From: an archaeon
GTDB lineage: Archaea > Nanoarchaeota > Nanoarchaeia > Pacearchaeales > GW2011-AR1
Direction of reading: 5' to 3'
Assembly: GCA_030639395.1 (NCBI GenBank)
Contig: DAOWCW010000006.1
Location: 1 to 16,707, forward strand
DNA length: 16,707 bases
The translations under genes and the position numbers were made by a program. This document shows, piece after piece, positions 1-6,020 of this stretch; the first letter of the stretch is position 1, and every line of letters begins with the position of its first letter. The notes beneath the pieces are model-generated. The model saw nothing but the letters and a program-made list of their open reading frames with translations. It had not been told where the DNA came from and ran no database searches.

Positions 1-402
1 AAATTTAACAAAACTAATGGTGAAGAGCTAGAGTTTTCAAACCATGAATATTTTATTGGAGATTTTTCTAGTATGTATATGTCTAGGAATAGAGTTCGTT
101 CATGGGATGAACCCTCATTCACTATCCAAGCAGGAGCTAGACATGCACCAATACATCCACAGGCCCCAACCATGAAATTTATTCACCACAACAAGCGTAT
201 TTTTATACCAGGCAAAGAACAACTTTACAGAAGATTATCAGTAAGAGAATGTGCAAGAATCCAAACATTCCCAGATGATTTTAAGTTTTATTATAACGAT
301 GTCGGAGATGGATACAAAATGATTGGCAATGCAGTCCCAGTCAAAATGGCAGAAATAGTTGCAAGAAAAATAATAGAAGACCTAAAAACTGAAGGTTATT
401 AG
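1..402 (+). CDS. DNA cytosine-5 methyltransferase, GGCC-type (3' part only)
   Basis: This is the C-terminal 133 codons of a C5-methyltransferase; the frame is open from base 1, so the catalytic Pro-Cys half lies outside the window. Seen: the target-recognition/motif IX region with SRNRVRSWDEPSFT and HPQAP, then YRRLSVRECARIQTFPDDF, then motif X with DGYKMIGNAVPV, which closes the fold. From family knowledge, this order and wording closely follow M.HaeIII and M.NgoPII, which methylate the inner cytosine of GGCC, so I infer the same target. The gene converges on an NgoPII-like endonuclease and its last 21 bases overlap that gene's 3' end, a normal R-M pairing. The enzyme would protect host DNA from that nuclease. 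The family is certain, the specificity likely. An internal ATG at 73 is not the real start. Confidence 0.93.
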   Translation, partial: KFNKTNGEELEFSNHEYFIGDFSSMYMSRNRVRSWDEPSFTIQAGARHAPIHPQAPTMKFIHHNKRIFIPGKEQLYRRLSVRECARIQTFPDDFKFYYNDVGDGYKMIGNAVPVKMAEIVARKIIEDLKTEGY

Positions 403-1230
403 TTTCGCATCTAATTCGTTTTCTGGGTTATCAGGATTTTTTATTTTTATATCAGAGACATCCATTTCTTTAGAGACCTTCTCTTTATCATTATCTGGAA
501 ACGAAACAAACCTTTCTTTTTTCATAATACAAAATACTGATAAATTTTTGGTTTTATTAGACTTAATATGTTGTTTAAAATGATGCAGCGGAGATTTAAT
601 TATAAACATCCCTCGTATCCTTAACTTTGTTATTTTTAATGGATCTATCTCATTTAACCTTCCGAGCTCATTCGTCTTAGAAAAAGGCATTTGAATACTT
701 TTAATTTCCTCTATTAGCTTCTCTCGTAGGTTTCTATAAATGTCAGTATTTGCAGCATAACAATCACCATATACCAATGTTAAAGTATTAACTTTATTTT
801 TTGATACATGACCAACTGCATATACAATATCTTTCTCGGTCCACCCAGGTTCACATTCAACACACTCTTGAGTTATAAGATGACAATCGCACTTAAGTTT
901 AGATTTTGGATAAGAACTATTAAGTTGTATTTCTTTTGCATTGGGACCAACTTTTTTAATTTCAACGGCATCAGAGTTTTTTACAACTATATCTGGAGGA
1001 TGATTCTGACTCCCATAATAAGAAAACTCTTCATCATAAATATCCTTTTTTTCCAAGATATTCTGTACATTAAATGTATCACATAATGCATCTCTTATAA
1101 AATAATCTAAGGGCTCACCAACAAGATTAACTGAAGGTTGTCCGCTGCTTTTTGAGGTAATAATTTTAGATAAATCATTATCACCATATTTTTTAATATT
1201 CAGCAATGCTTTCAATATATTCGTTGTCAT
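382..1230 (-). CDS. Type II restriction endonuclease, NgoPII-like (probable GGCC cutter)
   Basis: A 282-residue protein resembling R.NgoPII (RE_NgoPII family). Seen: SYYGSQNHPPD followed by SDAVEIKK, giving a PD-x9-ExK active site at about P79, D80, E90 and K92; then LNSSYPKSKL, the WTEKDIVYAVGHV strand, and ELGRLNEIDPL with LRIRGM in the C-terminal half. These blocks are in the family order and the length is usual. It should make double-strand breaks at unmethylated GGCC, the target inferred for the neighbouring methyltransferase. The 3' ends of the two genes overlap by 21 bp. A TATA-like TTTTTTATAGG lies about 20-30 nt before the ATG and there is no clear Shine-Dalgarno, so a leaderless transcript is likely. 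It is more AT-rich than the aminopeptidase next to it, consistent with transfer. The family call is strong; the exact specificity is inferred. Confidence 0.9.
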   Translation of the reverse strand: MTTNILKALLNIKKYGDNDLSKIITSKSSGQPSVNLVGEPLDYFIRDALCDTFNVQNILEKKDIYDEEFSYYGSQNHPPDIVVKNSDAVEIKKVGPNAKEIQLNSSYPKSKLKCDCHLITQECVECEPGWTEKDIVYAVGHVSKNKVNTLTLVYGDCYAANTDIYRNLREKLIEEIKSIQMPFSKTNELGRLNEIDPLKITKLRIRGMFIIKSPLHHFKQHIKSNKTKNLSVFCIMKKERFVSFPDNDKEKVSKEMDVSDIKIKNPDNPENELDAKLITFSF

Positions 1231-1249
1231 AAAATAATATTATTAACAA

Positions 1250-1262
1250 CCTATAAAAAACT
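1250..1262 (-). promoter_or_regulatory. TATA-like promoter of the NgoPII-like nuclease
   Basis: On the minus strand the sequence reads TTTTTTATAGG, roughly 20-30 nt before the nuclease ATG at 1230. This spacing fits an archaeal box A driving a leaderless mRNA. It is a motif-only call. Confidence 0.45.
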
Positions 1263-1286
1263 ATCTTTCTCAAAACTTGTCTATCC

Positions 1287-2249
1287 CTATCCAGTCGTAC
1301 AAACAACCTTCCCATCCGCAATCAAAAACGTATTCTCAAACTGACTAACCGGCTTTCGACTCTTTTCAATCAACATAGGATACTCATACAAAATCCCCTG
1401 TTTAACCAATGTCCTCAAAACAAACCTAATCTTATTTACCGACATCCGACCACCGACATCCGACCCACCGAATTTAGCTAACCAACGAAGACAAAACGGC
1501 CTCGCCCCATACTCCTCCCTCACAAACTCCAAAACTCTCCTTGCATCCCGATCTCTCACTCTCCCATCTCCCTTTAAAATATAAATCCCGCCCCCTTTTC
1601 CTTCAAAAATATCCCCAACACCACTCGTCACAAACGGCTCAATAGCAAATGCCATATCATCAAGCTTCGTTCTATTATCATTCCTATAATTTGAAATCGT
1701 CAAACCAGCATGAATCGCATTCTTCCCCAAAGCATGCCCACTTAAACTCCTAATCACAGAAAAATTACCACCACTCTCTTCCATTACATCTTGAACAGTC
1801 TTCCCAACATCACAAACTCGCAATCCATCTTCATCATCTACAACACTAATATCATCATCCCCCTCTCTTGAAAAAATCACATCACTAACTTTAGAAAGAA
1901 TCTTTTCATTCAATCCAATCATTTCTGAAAATTCATTATTTTTTGTCAAATCAACTGAAAAGGCACAATCCGCAATAAACCCATCAATCGCAACACCAAT
2001 ATCAATCTTCAAAATTCCCTCAGCAACATCCTCATCACCAACCACCGGAGTAAAATGTGCCGCAATCTCATTTAAACTCAAATTCACAGGAAACGCAAAC
2101 TTACCACCCAACTCCAAAATTTTCGCATCAATCCCCTCGGCGATATCAATCAACTTCATGCCAGGCTCAATCAAACTCCGCGCAAAAACCTTAACCTCTC
2201 GAGCAATTTTCCCTGCTCTAATGTAAGAATCAACTTCAGATTTATCCAT
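1287..2249 (-). CDS. map: Methionine aminopeptidase, type 2 (archaeal)
   Basis: Removes the initiator methionine from new proteins in the cytoplasm. The 320-residue product shows the five metal ligands in family order: D83 (KIDIGV), D94 (IADCAF), H172 (SGHALG), E204 (AIEPF) and E305 (QFENTF). Compared with the Pyrococcus furiosus enzyme (ligands 82, 93, 153, 187, 280; 295 residues, from memory) there are two extra stretches: about 18 acidic residues around 128-148 (EGDDDISVVDDEDG), and about 8 residues at 262-269 (SDVGGRMS) coinciding with a GC-rich repeat. I start the gene at ATG 2249 because GGAGG lies 8 nt upstream and residues MDKSEVDSYIRAGKIA match the family N-terminus. The frame is open further upstream, but that part encodes hairpin repeats. 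It is the last gene of the minus-strand set before the R-M pair. Confidence 0.93.
   Translation of the reverse strand: MDKSEVDSYIRAGKIAREVKVFARSLIEPGMKLIDIAEGIDAKILELGGKFAFPVNLSLNEIAAHFTPVVGDEDVAEGILKIDIGVAIDGFIADCAFSVDLTKNNEFSEMIGLNEKILSKVSDVIFSREGDDDISVVDDEDGLRVCDVGKTVQDVMEESGGNFSVIRSLSGHALGKNAIHAGLTISNYRNDNRTKLDDMAFAIEPFVTSGVGDIFEGKGGGIYILKGDGRVRDRDARRVLEFVREEYGARPFCLRWLAKFGGSDVGGRMSVNKIRFVLRTLVKQGILYEYPMLIEKSRKPVSQFENTFLIADGKVVCTTG
1438..1475 (-). repeat. VGGR-type in-frame insert inside map
   Basis: Two exact tandem copies of the 14-mer ACCGACATCCGACC (1438-1451 and 1452-1465, plus strand) followed by a third partial unit CACCGAATTT. In the gene it is read as SDVGGRMSV at residues 263-271, in a stretch where the protein is about 8 residues longer than its family norm. 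Related units lie in three other genes of the window. Confidence 0.8.
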
Positions 2250-2257
2250 AGCACAAT

Positions 2258-2262
2258 CCTCC
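2258..2262 (-). promoter_or_regulatory. Shine-Dalgarno GGAGG that fixes the map start
   Basis: The minus strand reads GGAGG, then ATTGTGCT, then ATG 2249. It supports the internal start over the longer open frame and over initiation at the upstream head copy. Confidence 0.75.
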
Positions 2263-2270
2263 AAGCCCCC

Positions 2271-2359
2271 AGCAAAGCTGAGCCTTTCCAATTTGCAAAG
2301 CAAATTGAACTTTCCCACGCAAAGCGTGAGCCTTTCCATTTGGCAAGACCAAATGAGCC
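2271..2359 (-). repeat. Hairpin mini-repeat array 1 (4 units)
   Basis: Four consecutive short inverted repeats with different stems, separated by a constant spacer of the type GAGCCTTTCC. On the plus strand: AGC-AAA-GCT (2271-2279), AATTTGC-AAA-GCAAATT (2290-2306), CACGC-AAA-GCGTG (2316-2328) and ATTTGG-CAAGA-CCAAAT (2338-2354). Spacers are GAGCCTTTCC, GAACTTTCC and AGCCTTTCC, plus a terminal GAGCC. The array lies between the duplicated map head and map itself, inside the probable 5' leader, and would form hairpins in the mRNA. Confidence 0.85.
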
Positions 2360-2406
2360 CCGGTCTCCCTAGCCTGCACATACGCATCAATTTCAGACTT
2401 CTCCAT

Positions 2407-2478
2407 AAAAATACCAGCAGAATATTCTATTTATGTATTTCTATAATCATTTAAATACGACTTATCCGCCAAATCCCC
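2407..2478. other. Short AT-rich spacer between the map head copy and array 2
   Basis: No gene here. The minus strand contains the AT-rich stretches ATTTAAATGATTATAG and ACATAAATAG upstream of ATG 2406, which could hold a promoter for the map unit. No decisive motif. Confidence 0.4.
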
Positions 2479-2569
2479 GCGCGAAGCGTGAGCTTTTCCA
2501 ATGTAAGGCATTGAGCTTTTCCACGAAGTGAGCTTTCCCACGAAGTGAGCTTTTCCATGCGAAGCTATG
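2479..2569 (-). repeat. Hairpin mini-repeat array 2 (5 units)
   Basis: Same architecture as array 1. Plus-strand units: CGC-GAA-GCG (2480-2488), AATG-TAAGG-CATT (2500-2512), CAC-GAA-GTG (2522-2530), CAC-GAA-GTG (2539-2547), and an imperfect CATGC-GAA-GC(T)ATG (2556-2569), joined by AGCTTTTCC or AGCTTTCC. The fifth unit contains the stop codon of the PUA protein gene (2565-2567), so the array starts exactly at that gene's 3' end and is probably transcribed with it. Confidence 0.85.
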
Positions 2570-3107
2570 ACATCCTCTCCTTCCGCCGTCTCTCCTTAGG
2601 CAAAAATCCAAACAAAATATTCCCATCAGCCCCAACCTTTCCAATCCCAACAAAATCCTCACCAGCCTTCACCGAAACAAAACCAGCATCCATCTTCTGC
2701 TTCTTATCCAACTCAATATCCCTTCCCAAGAACCAATCAACTTCCTGCTCTTCACTCAAGCAAACAACACGTCCCCGGGCCCCGACACACCGACCACCGA
2801 CCATCGACACCCCAGAAAGATCAACTTCAAGTTGGTCTTTCCACACATGCATCCCATCTAAACTCAACCTCACCTCCCGAACCCCATTCCGATTCACCAT
2901 ATCCTTCCCGACATACAACCCAATCCCCTCAATCGGCAACAAATGCCAAATATCCATAATCGCCTCTCTATCTAAATCCCCAGAAAACGCCCGAATTTTC
3001 TCCTTCCCACTCCGAACCAACATCTGCGGAATCTTCTTTATTCCCAAATCAGACAACCCCTCAACAAACTTCTTCTTCTTCGCTCGACTCAAAACATCAA
3101 TTTTCAT
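2565..3107 (-). CDS. PUA-type RNA-binding protein, NOL1/NOP2/fmu-associated (COG3270-like)
   Basis: A 180-residue protein that I place with the archaeal ribosome-biogenesis proteins that accompany NSUN methyltransferases. Seen: PIEGIGLYVG (59-67), VREVRLSLDG (76-85), VDWFLGRDIE (123-132), and a C-terminal DAGFVSVKAGEDFVGIGKV followed by FLPKERRRK. From family knowledge, the EGIGLYxG block and the final PKERR are typical and the C-terminal part is a PUA RNA-binding fold. Residues of about 99-114 (VSMVGGRCVGARG) are an extra loop coded by a GC-rich repeat. The start overlaps the TIM barrel gene's end by 11 bp, with GGAG upstream of the ATG, so the genes are probably translationally coupled. The likely role is binding or placing the RNA substrate for the NSUN enzyme two genes upstream. 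The stop codon lies in hairpin array 2. Confidence 0.7.
   Translation of the reverse strand: MKIDVLSRAKKKKFVEGLSDLGIKKIPQMLVRSGKEKIRAFSGDLDREAIMDIWHLLPIEGIGLYVGKDMVNRNGVREVRLSLDGMHVWKDQLEVDLSGVSMVGGRCVGARGRVVCLSEEQEVDWFLGRDIELDKKQKMDAGFVSVKAGEDFVGIGKVGADGNILFGFLPKERRRKERMS
2782..2811 (-). repeat. VGGR-type in-frame insert inside the PUA protein gene
   Basis: The plus strand reads CCGACACACCGACCACCGACC and continues CATCGACACC. In the gene it encodes VSMVGGRCVG, at a position where the family has a short loop. It is related to the units in map, relA and the ROK gene and uses the same reading frame. Confidence 0.75.
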
Positions 3108-3843
3108 GATTCTCTCCGATGATATCTCGTATATATTTTAATTCATCTTCTAAAATTCCCTCTTGATTTTCCTCTGCAGATGCCTCTAAAATGATGGGAA
3201 CATCAGCAATTTCTTTCATAGCTTTAAGTATATCATATCCAAATTCAGACTCCACTAAAAAACAATGATTATTATCATTTATTCCCAATGACTTTTTTGA
3301 ACCACTCAAATGAACCTCCTTTAATCTATCTCCCATCACTTTAATAAATTTCTTGCATAATTCCATGGAAGGATCATTTTCAAAAGCATGTTCGACATCT
3401 AAAACAAAACCAAATCCATATTTTTCCTTGAGTTCCGTGATTTCCCCTTCAGTCTTAAAACTATTTTTTCTAAAGTCCATGTTCTCAACTAATATTGGCA
3501 GATTAATTCTGTCAAGATAGGCAAAATCTTTAACATCACTAGGATGAAAAACAATCCCCTCAACATTCAATATATTATTCAATTCTTTCAGTTTTAAAAT
3601 AATCTTCCGAGTAGACTCATCATTACGATAAACAACATTACGAAAAGGTGCGTGAATAGATAAGTGATTAAAAGAATTCAGTATATCAATAACTTCTTTA
3701 GTAGCTTCAAAATTCAATAATGAATTCGGATCAGGAAAACAAAGCTCAAAAGAATTCGTATTTATTTTTTTAACAAACTTAATAGTATCAAGTAAACTAA
3801 CTCCGCATTTCCTCAAGACACCAGAATTAAACCCAACCCTCAT
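3097..3843 (-). CDS. Xylose isomerase-like TIM barrel protein (AP endonuclease family 2 fold)
   Basis: A 248-residue protein with the sugar-phosphate isomerase/endonuclease IV type TIM barrel. Candidate metal or active-site residues sit at strand ends in the usual order: H64 (SIHAPF), H100 (FHPSD), E120 (LVENMD), D149 and H152 (LDVEHAF), H178 (EVHLSG) and E220 (LEAS). The substrate cannot be read from sequence; the fold serves sugar isomerases, epimerases and abasic-site nucleases. I start at ATG 3843 (MRVGFNSG) because the frame upstream encodes a CACAGAT repeat and no family sequence; GGAG lies about 10 nt before this ATG. It sits between the NSUN and PUA genes and overlaps the latter by 11 bp, so it is in that operon, but whether it works with them is unclear. 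The fold is confident, the function unknown. Confidence 0.75.
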   Translation of the reverse strand: MRVGFNSGVLRKCGVSLLDTIKFVKKINTNSFELCFPDPNSLLNFEATKEVIDILNSFNHLSIHAPFRNVVYRNDESTRKIILKLKELNNILNVEGIVFHPSDVKDFAYLDRINLPILVENMDFRKNSFKTEGEITELKEKYGFGFVLDVEHAFENDPSMELCKKFIKVMGDRLKEVHLSGSKKSLGINDNNHCFLVESEFGYDILKAMKEIADVPIILEASAEENQEGILEDELKYIRDIIGENHEN

Positions 3844-3865
3844 CCTAAAAATCTCCCAATCAAAA

Positions 3866-3891
3866 ATCTGTGTGAATCTGTGCAATCTGTG
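3866..3891. repeat. Three ATCTGTG heptamers in the NSUN-TIM barrel gap
   Basis: ATCTGTG occurs at 3866-3872, 3876-3882 and 3885-3891 with periods of 10 and 9 bp (CACAGAT on the coding strand). The repeat fills most of the 61-bp gap between the NSUN stop and the start of the next gene, so it lies in the operon's mRNA just ahead of a start codon. Confidence 0.7.
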
Positions 3892-3904
3892 GCTAAAAAT
3901 TTCC

Positions 3905-4909
3905 TCATTCCCTCACCTCATCACGTAATTTCCGAATCCTAGCCACAAAAAATCCATCCGTATCATTATCCTGAGGATACAACCTCAAACACTTCTTAAC
4001 ATTCTTATTCATCTCAACACCCTCCCACTCACAAACCCCACTCCTAAATTTAAGTGGCAAAGAAATACTCTCAACCTCCACATCAAAATTCCTAACCAAA
4101 TAATCAACAATCATCTCATTTTCCTCGGGTGCCAAAGTACAAGTAGAATAAATCATAACCCCACCAACTTTCAACAACCTCAAAGCAGCCCCAGCCAACT
4201 TCCTCTGCGTCCCCGCAATCTTCTTAATCATATTCGGATTCCACATCAAAAAAGTCTTCGGCGACTTCCTCAAAGTCCCCTCCCCAGAACAAGGGGCATC
4301 AACCAAAATTTTATCAAACCTCAACTTCGACTTCTTCAACAATCTCTCACAAAGCGCAACCCCTTCCTTCCTCGTAACAATCGCATTCATAACCCCACAC
4401 CGTTCCAAGTTAGTATTCAAAATCCCAATTCGCCCCATCGAAATCTCATTCGCCAAAATAAACCCACCATTCTCCATCATCGCCGCAGCCTGCGTAGTCT
4501 TACTTCCAGGCGAAGCACACAAATCCAAAACATGATCCCCATCCTCAGGCCGCAAAGCCATCATCGGCAACATCGAAGAAATCTCCTGAACATAATAATA
4601 TCCAAGCAAATGCTCCTTCGTCTTTCCCAAATCTCCAGGTCCAGGTCCACTATCAATAATCATAACCTCAGGAAAACTCCTAAAAGGCTGCCGAACCTTC
4701 CATCCATAACCCTTCAATCTCTTCAACAACTCTTCCGGCTCCATCTTTAAAGTATTGCACCTAATGGAACTAGGACATTTTGTATAAGAAATATCAAAAA
4801 ATTCCTTAGCACCATCCTTCCCCAAAAGCCTCTCCATCCTCTCAACAAAGCCCTGCTTAGGCGGAAACTTCTCCCTCAAATACTCCGAATAACTTTTCCG
4901 CTCATCCAT
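3905..4909 (-). CDS. NSUN-type RNA cytosine-5 methyltransferase (NOL1/NOP2/sun family)
   Basis: SAM-dependent enzyme making 5-methylcytosine in tRNA or rRNA. The 334-residue product has motif I DLCASPGSKTTQ (129-140), the NEIS acidic loop (154-157), motif IV DAPCSGEGT with C207, motif VI YSTCTLAPEENE with C257, and the C-terminal DTDGFFVARI. C257 and C207 are the two cysteines expected of the NSUN mechanism (nucleophile and release). The N-terminal helical part (1-60), with SIRCNTLK, is the usual RNA-binding extension. It is the first gene of a minus-strand operon followed by the TIM barrel and PUA proteins. A TATA-like box 21 nt before the ATG and no Shine-Dalgarno suggest a leaderless mRNA. 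The first 20 codons and the promoter are duplicated at 7246-7330. Which RNA it modifies cannot be told. Confidence 0.92.
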   Translation of the reverse strand: MDERKSYSEYLREKFPPKQGFVERMERLLGKDGAKEFFDISYTKCPSSIRCNTLKMEPEELLKRLKGYGWKVRQPFRSFPEVMIIDSGPGPGDLGKTKEHLLGYYYVQEISSMLPMMALRPEDGDHVLDLCASPGSKTTQAAAMMENGGFILANEISMGRIGILNTNLERCGVMNAIVTRKEGVALCERLLKKSKLRFDKILVDAPCSGEGTLRKSPKTFLMWNPNMIKKIAGTQRKLAGAALRLLKVGGVMIYSTCTLAPEENEMIVDYLVRNFDVEVESISLPLKFRSGVCEWEGVEMNKNVKKCLRLYPQDNDTDGFFVARIRKLRDEVRE

Positions 4910-4943
4910 AAAAACAAAACACTTCCTCTCTATAAAAATCTAA
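4856..4943 (-). repeat. Direct repeat copy 1: NSUN head plus its promoter
   Basis: 4856-4915 matches 7246-7305 at 56 of 60 positions without gaps (mismatches at 4861, 4874, 4900 and 4906). The spacing to TATAAAAATC (4931-4940 versus 7321-7330) is also identical. Similarity fades beyond about 4943. Confidence 0.9.
4931..4938 (-). promoter_or_regulatory. TATA-like box of the NSUN operon
   Basis: On the minus strand TTTTTATA lies 21 nt before ATG 4909, the spacing of a leaderless archaeal transcript. The same box at the same distance is kept in the duplicated head (7321-7328). Confidence 0.6.
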
Positions 4944-5042
4944 GCAATAAGCTAAAAAGCAAGACAATATATCAGTTAAATAAATTATAAGAGATAAAGC
5001 TTGTGTCAATAGGCCAAATTTAACCACTGGAAAATTTCTAAC

Positions 5043-5054
5043 AAAGTTTATATA
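5043..5054 (+). promoter_or_regulatory. TATA box of the second R-M system
   Basis: AAAGTTTATATA ends 21 nt before ATG 5076; TTTATATA is a near-consensus archaeal box A. The identical 12-mer stands before the kinase gene at 7383-7394. No ribosome-binding site is visible, so the first gene is probably leaderless. Confidence 0.65.
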
Positions 5055-5075
5055 GATACACACACATTTCAACAT

Positions 5076-6020
5076 ATGAGGTGCATAGATTTGTTCGCAG
5101 GAGTCGGAGGCATCAGATTGGGATTTGAAAATGCAGGATTTGAAACGGTTTTTTCTAACGATTTTGAACCAACGTGTAAAGATACTTTTGATTTAAATTT
5201 TAAAGATTCGAAATTATTTGTCGAAGATATAAATAAAATAAGAAACAGATCTATTCCCAATTTCGAAATTTTATTGGCCGGATTCCCTTGTCAACCCTTT
5301 AGTATCGCGGGCCACAGGCAAGGGTTTGATGATGCGAAAGGAAGAGGAAATTTATTCTTTAAAATTATAGATATAATTAAAGAGAAAAAACCAAAAATAG
5401 TTTTTCTTGAAAACGTAAAAAATCTCAAAACACATGATGGCGGAAATACCTTTAAAGTTATTAAAAAGAAACTAGAAGGGCTAGGGTATGTCGTCAAGTC
5501 AAAAATAGTAAATACAATGTTGCATGGGAATATTCCTCAAAACAGAGAAAGGATATTGATTGTTAGTTTTTTAAGTAAGAAAATGGCGGATAATTTTAAA
5601 TTTCCAAATGAGATAAAGCTAACAAAACAAATAAAAGATTTATTAGAAAAAAATGTTGATGAGAAATATTATTATCATAAGAAATTAATTTATGACAAAC
5701 TCAAAAAAGATATTAATAAAAAAAATACCGCATATCAGTGGAGAAGAAAATATGTAAGAGAAAATAAGTCGGGCGTTGTCCCAACCCTTACCGCAAATAT
5801 GGGAACTGGAGGGCACAATGTCCCCATAATTCTAGATGATAAAGGCATTAGAAAATTAACTCCAAGAGAATGTTTTACATTCCAAGGATTTCCGAAATCA
5901 TATAAATTGCCAAACATAGCAGATTCTAAATTATATAAACAGGCAGGGAATAGTGTCTCGGTAACAGTTATCAAGAGAGTTGCTAATAATATAAAAAAAG
6001 CGTTGGAAAATGGCAGTTGA
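5076..6020 (+). CDS. Type II DNA cytosine-5 methyltransferase
   Basis: A complete 314-residue C5-methyltransferase. Motif I DLFAGVGGIRLGF starts at residue 5; motif IV GFPCQPFS carries the nucleophile C72; motif VI is FLENV; motif VIII is PQNRERI; the target-recognition region includes VVPTLTANMGTGGHNVP; motif IX is RKLTPRECFTFQGFP; motif X is QAGNSVSV. Its stop overlaps the start of a nuclease gene by 11 bp, so the two form an R-M operon in which the methylase is made first. Because the nuclease has an NgoFVII-like C-terminal domain, a GCSGC-like target is conceivable but unproven. The coding strand is AT-rich and G>C, unlike the resident genes on either side, and the operon fills the slot between the NSUN head and a RelA tail copy: signs of recent acquisition. 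Confidence 0.95.
   Translation: MRCIDLFAGVGGIRLGFENAGFETVFSNDFEPTCKDTFDLNFKDSKLFVEDINKIRNRSIPNFEILLAGFPCQPFSIAGHRQGFDDAKGRGNLFFKIIDIIKEKKPKIVFLENVKNLKTHDGGNTFKVIKKKLEGLGYVVKSKIVNTMLHGNIPQNRERILIVSFLSKKMADNFKFPNEIKLTKQIKDLLEKNVDEKYYYHKKLIYDKLKKDINKKNTAYQWRRKYVRENKSGVVPTLTANMGTGGHNVPIILDDKGIRKLTPRECFTFQGFPKSYKLPNIADSKLYKQAGNSVSVTVIKRVANNIKKALENGS

Larger units (their letters stand above)
2242..2406 (-). pseudogene. 54-codon upstream ORF: second map head running through a hairpin array
   Basis: ATG 2406 opens a 54-codon frame whose first 12 residues, MEKSEIDAYVQA, are a diverged copy of the real aminopeptidase start MDKSEVDSYIRA (7 of 12 identical, the rest mostly conservative changes; 24 of the first 30 bases match). 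After residue 13 the homology stops and the frame runs through hairpin array 1, then ends with a TAA inside the first codons of map (TATGGATAA), in another frame. Its stop therefore overlaps the map start, which would allow translational coupling. It looks like the head of an orthologous map allele left behind by recombination or insertion. Whether it is translated is unknown; it is too short and repetitive to be an enzyme. Confidence 0.7.

Noticed and set aside
2250..2390. Upstream extension of the map reading frame to 2390
   Set aside because: The extra 47 residues translate hairpin repeats and have no family match; GGAGG precedes the internal ATG 2249.
2242..2406. Programmed frameshifting from the MEKSE head into map
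   Set aside because: The downstream copy has its own complete start and Shine-Dalgarno, and no slippery site with a fitting overlap was seen.
2271..2569. Hairpin arrays as a CRISPR array
   Set aside because: Units are only 17-28 bp, the constant part is about 10 bp, the variable parts are palindromic stems and no cas genes are seen.
2462..2662. A 66-codon minus-strand frame across array 2
   Set aside because: It overlaps the PUA gene in another frame and otherwise translates hairpin repeats; no coding support.
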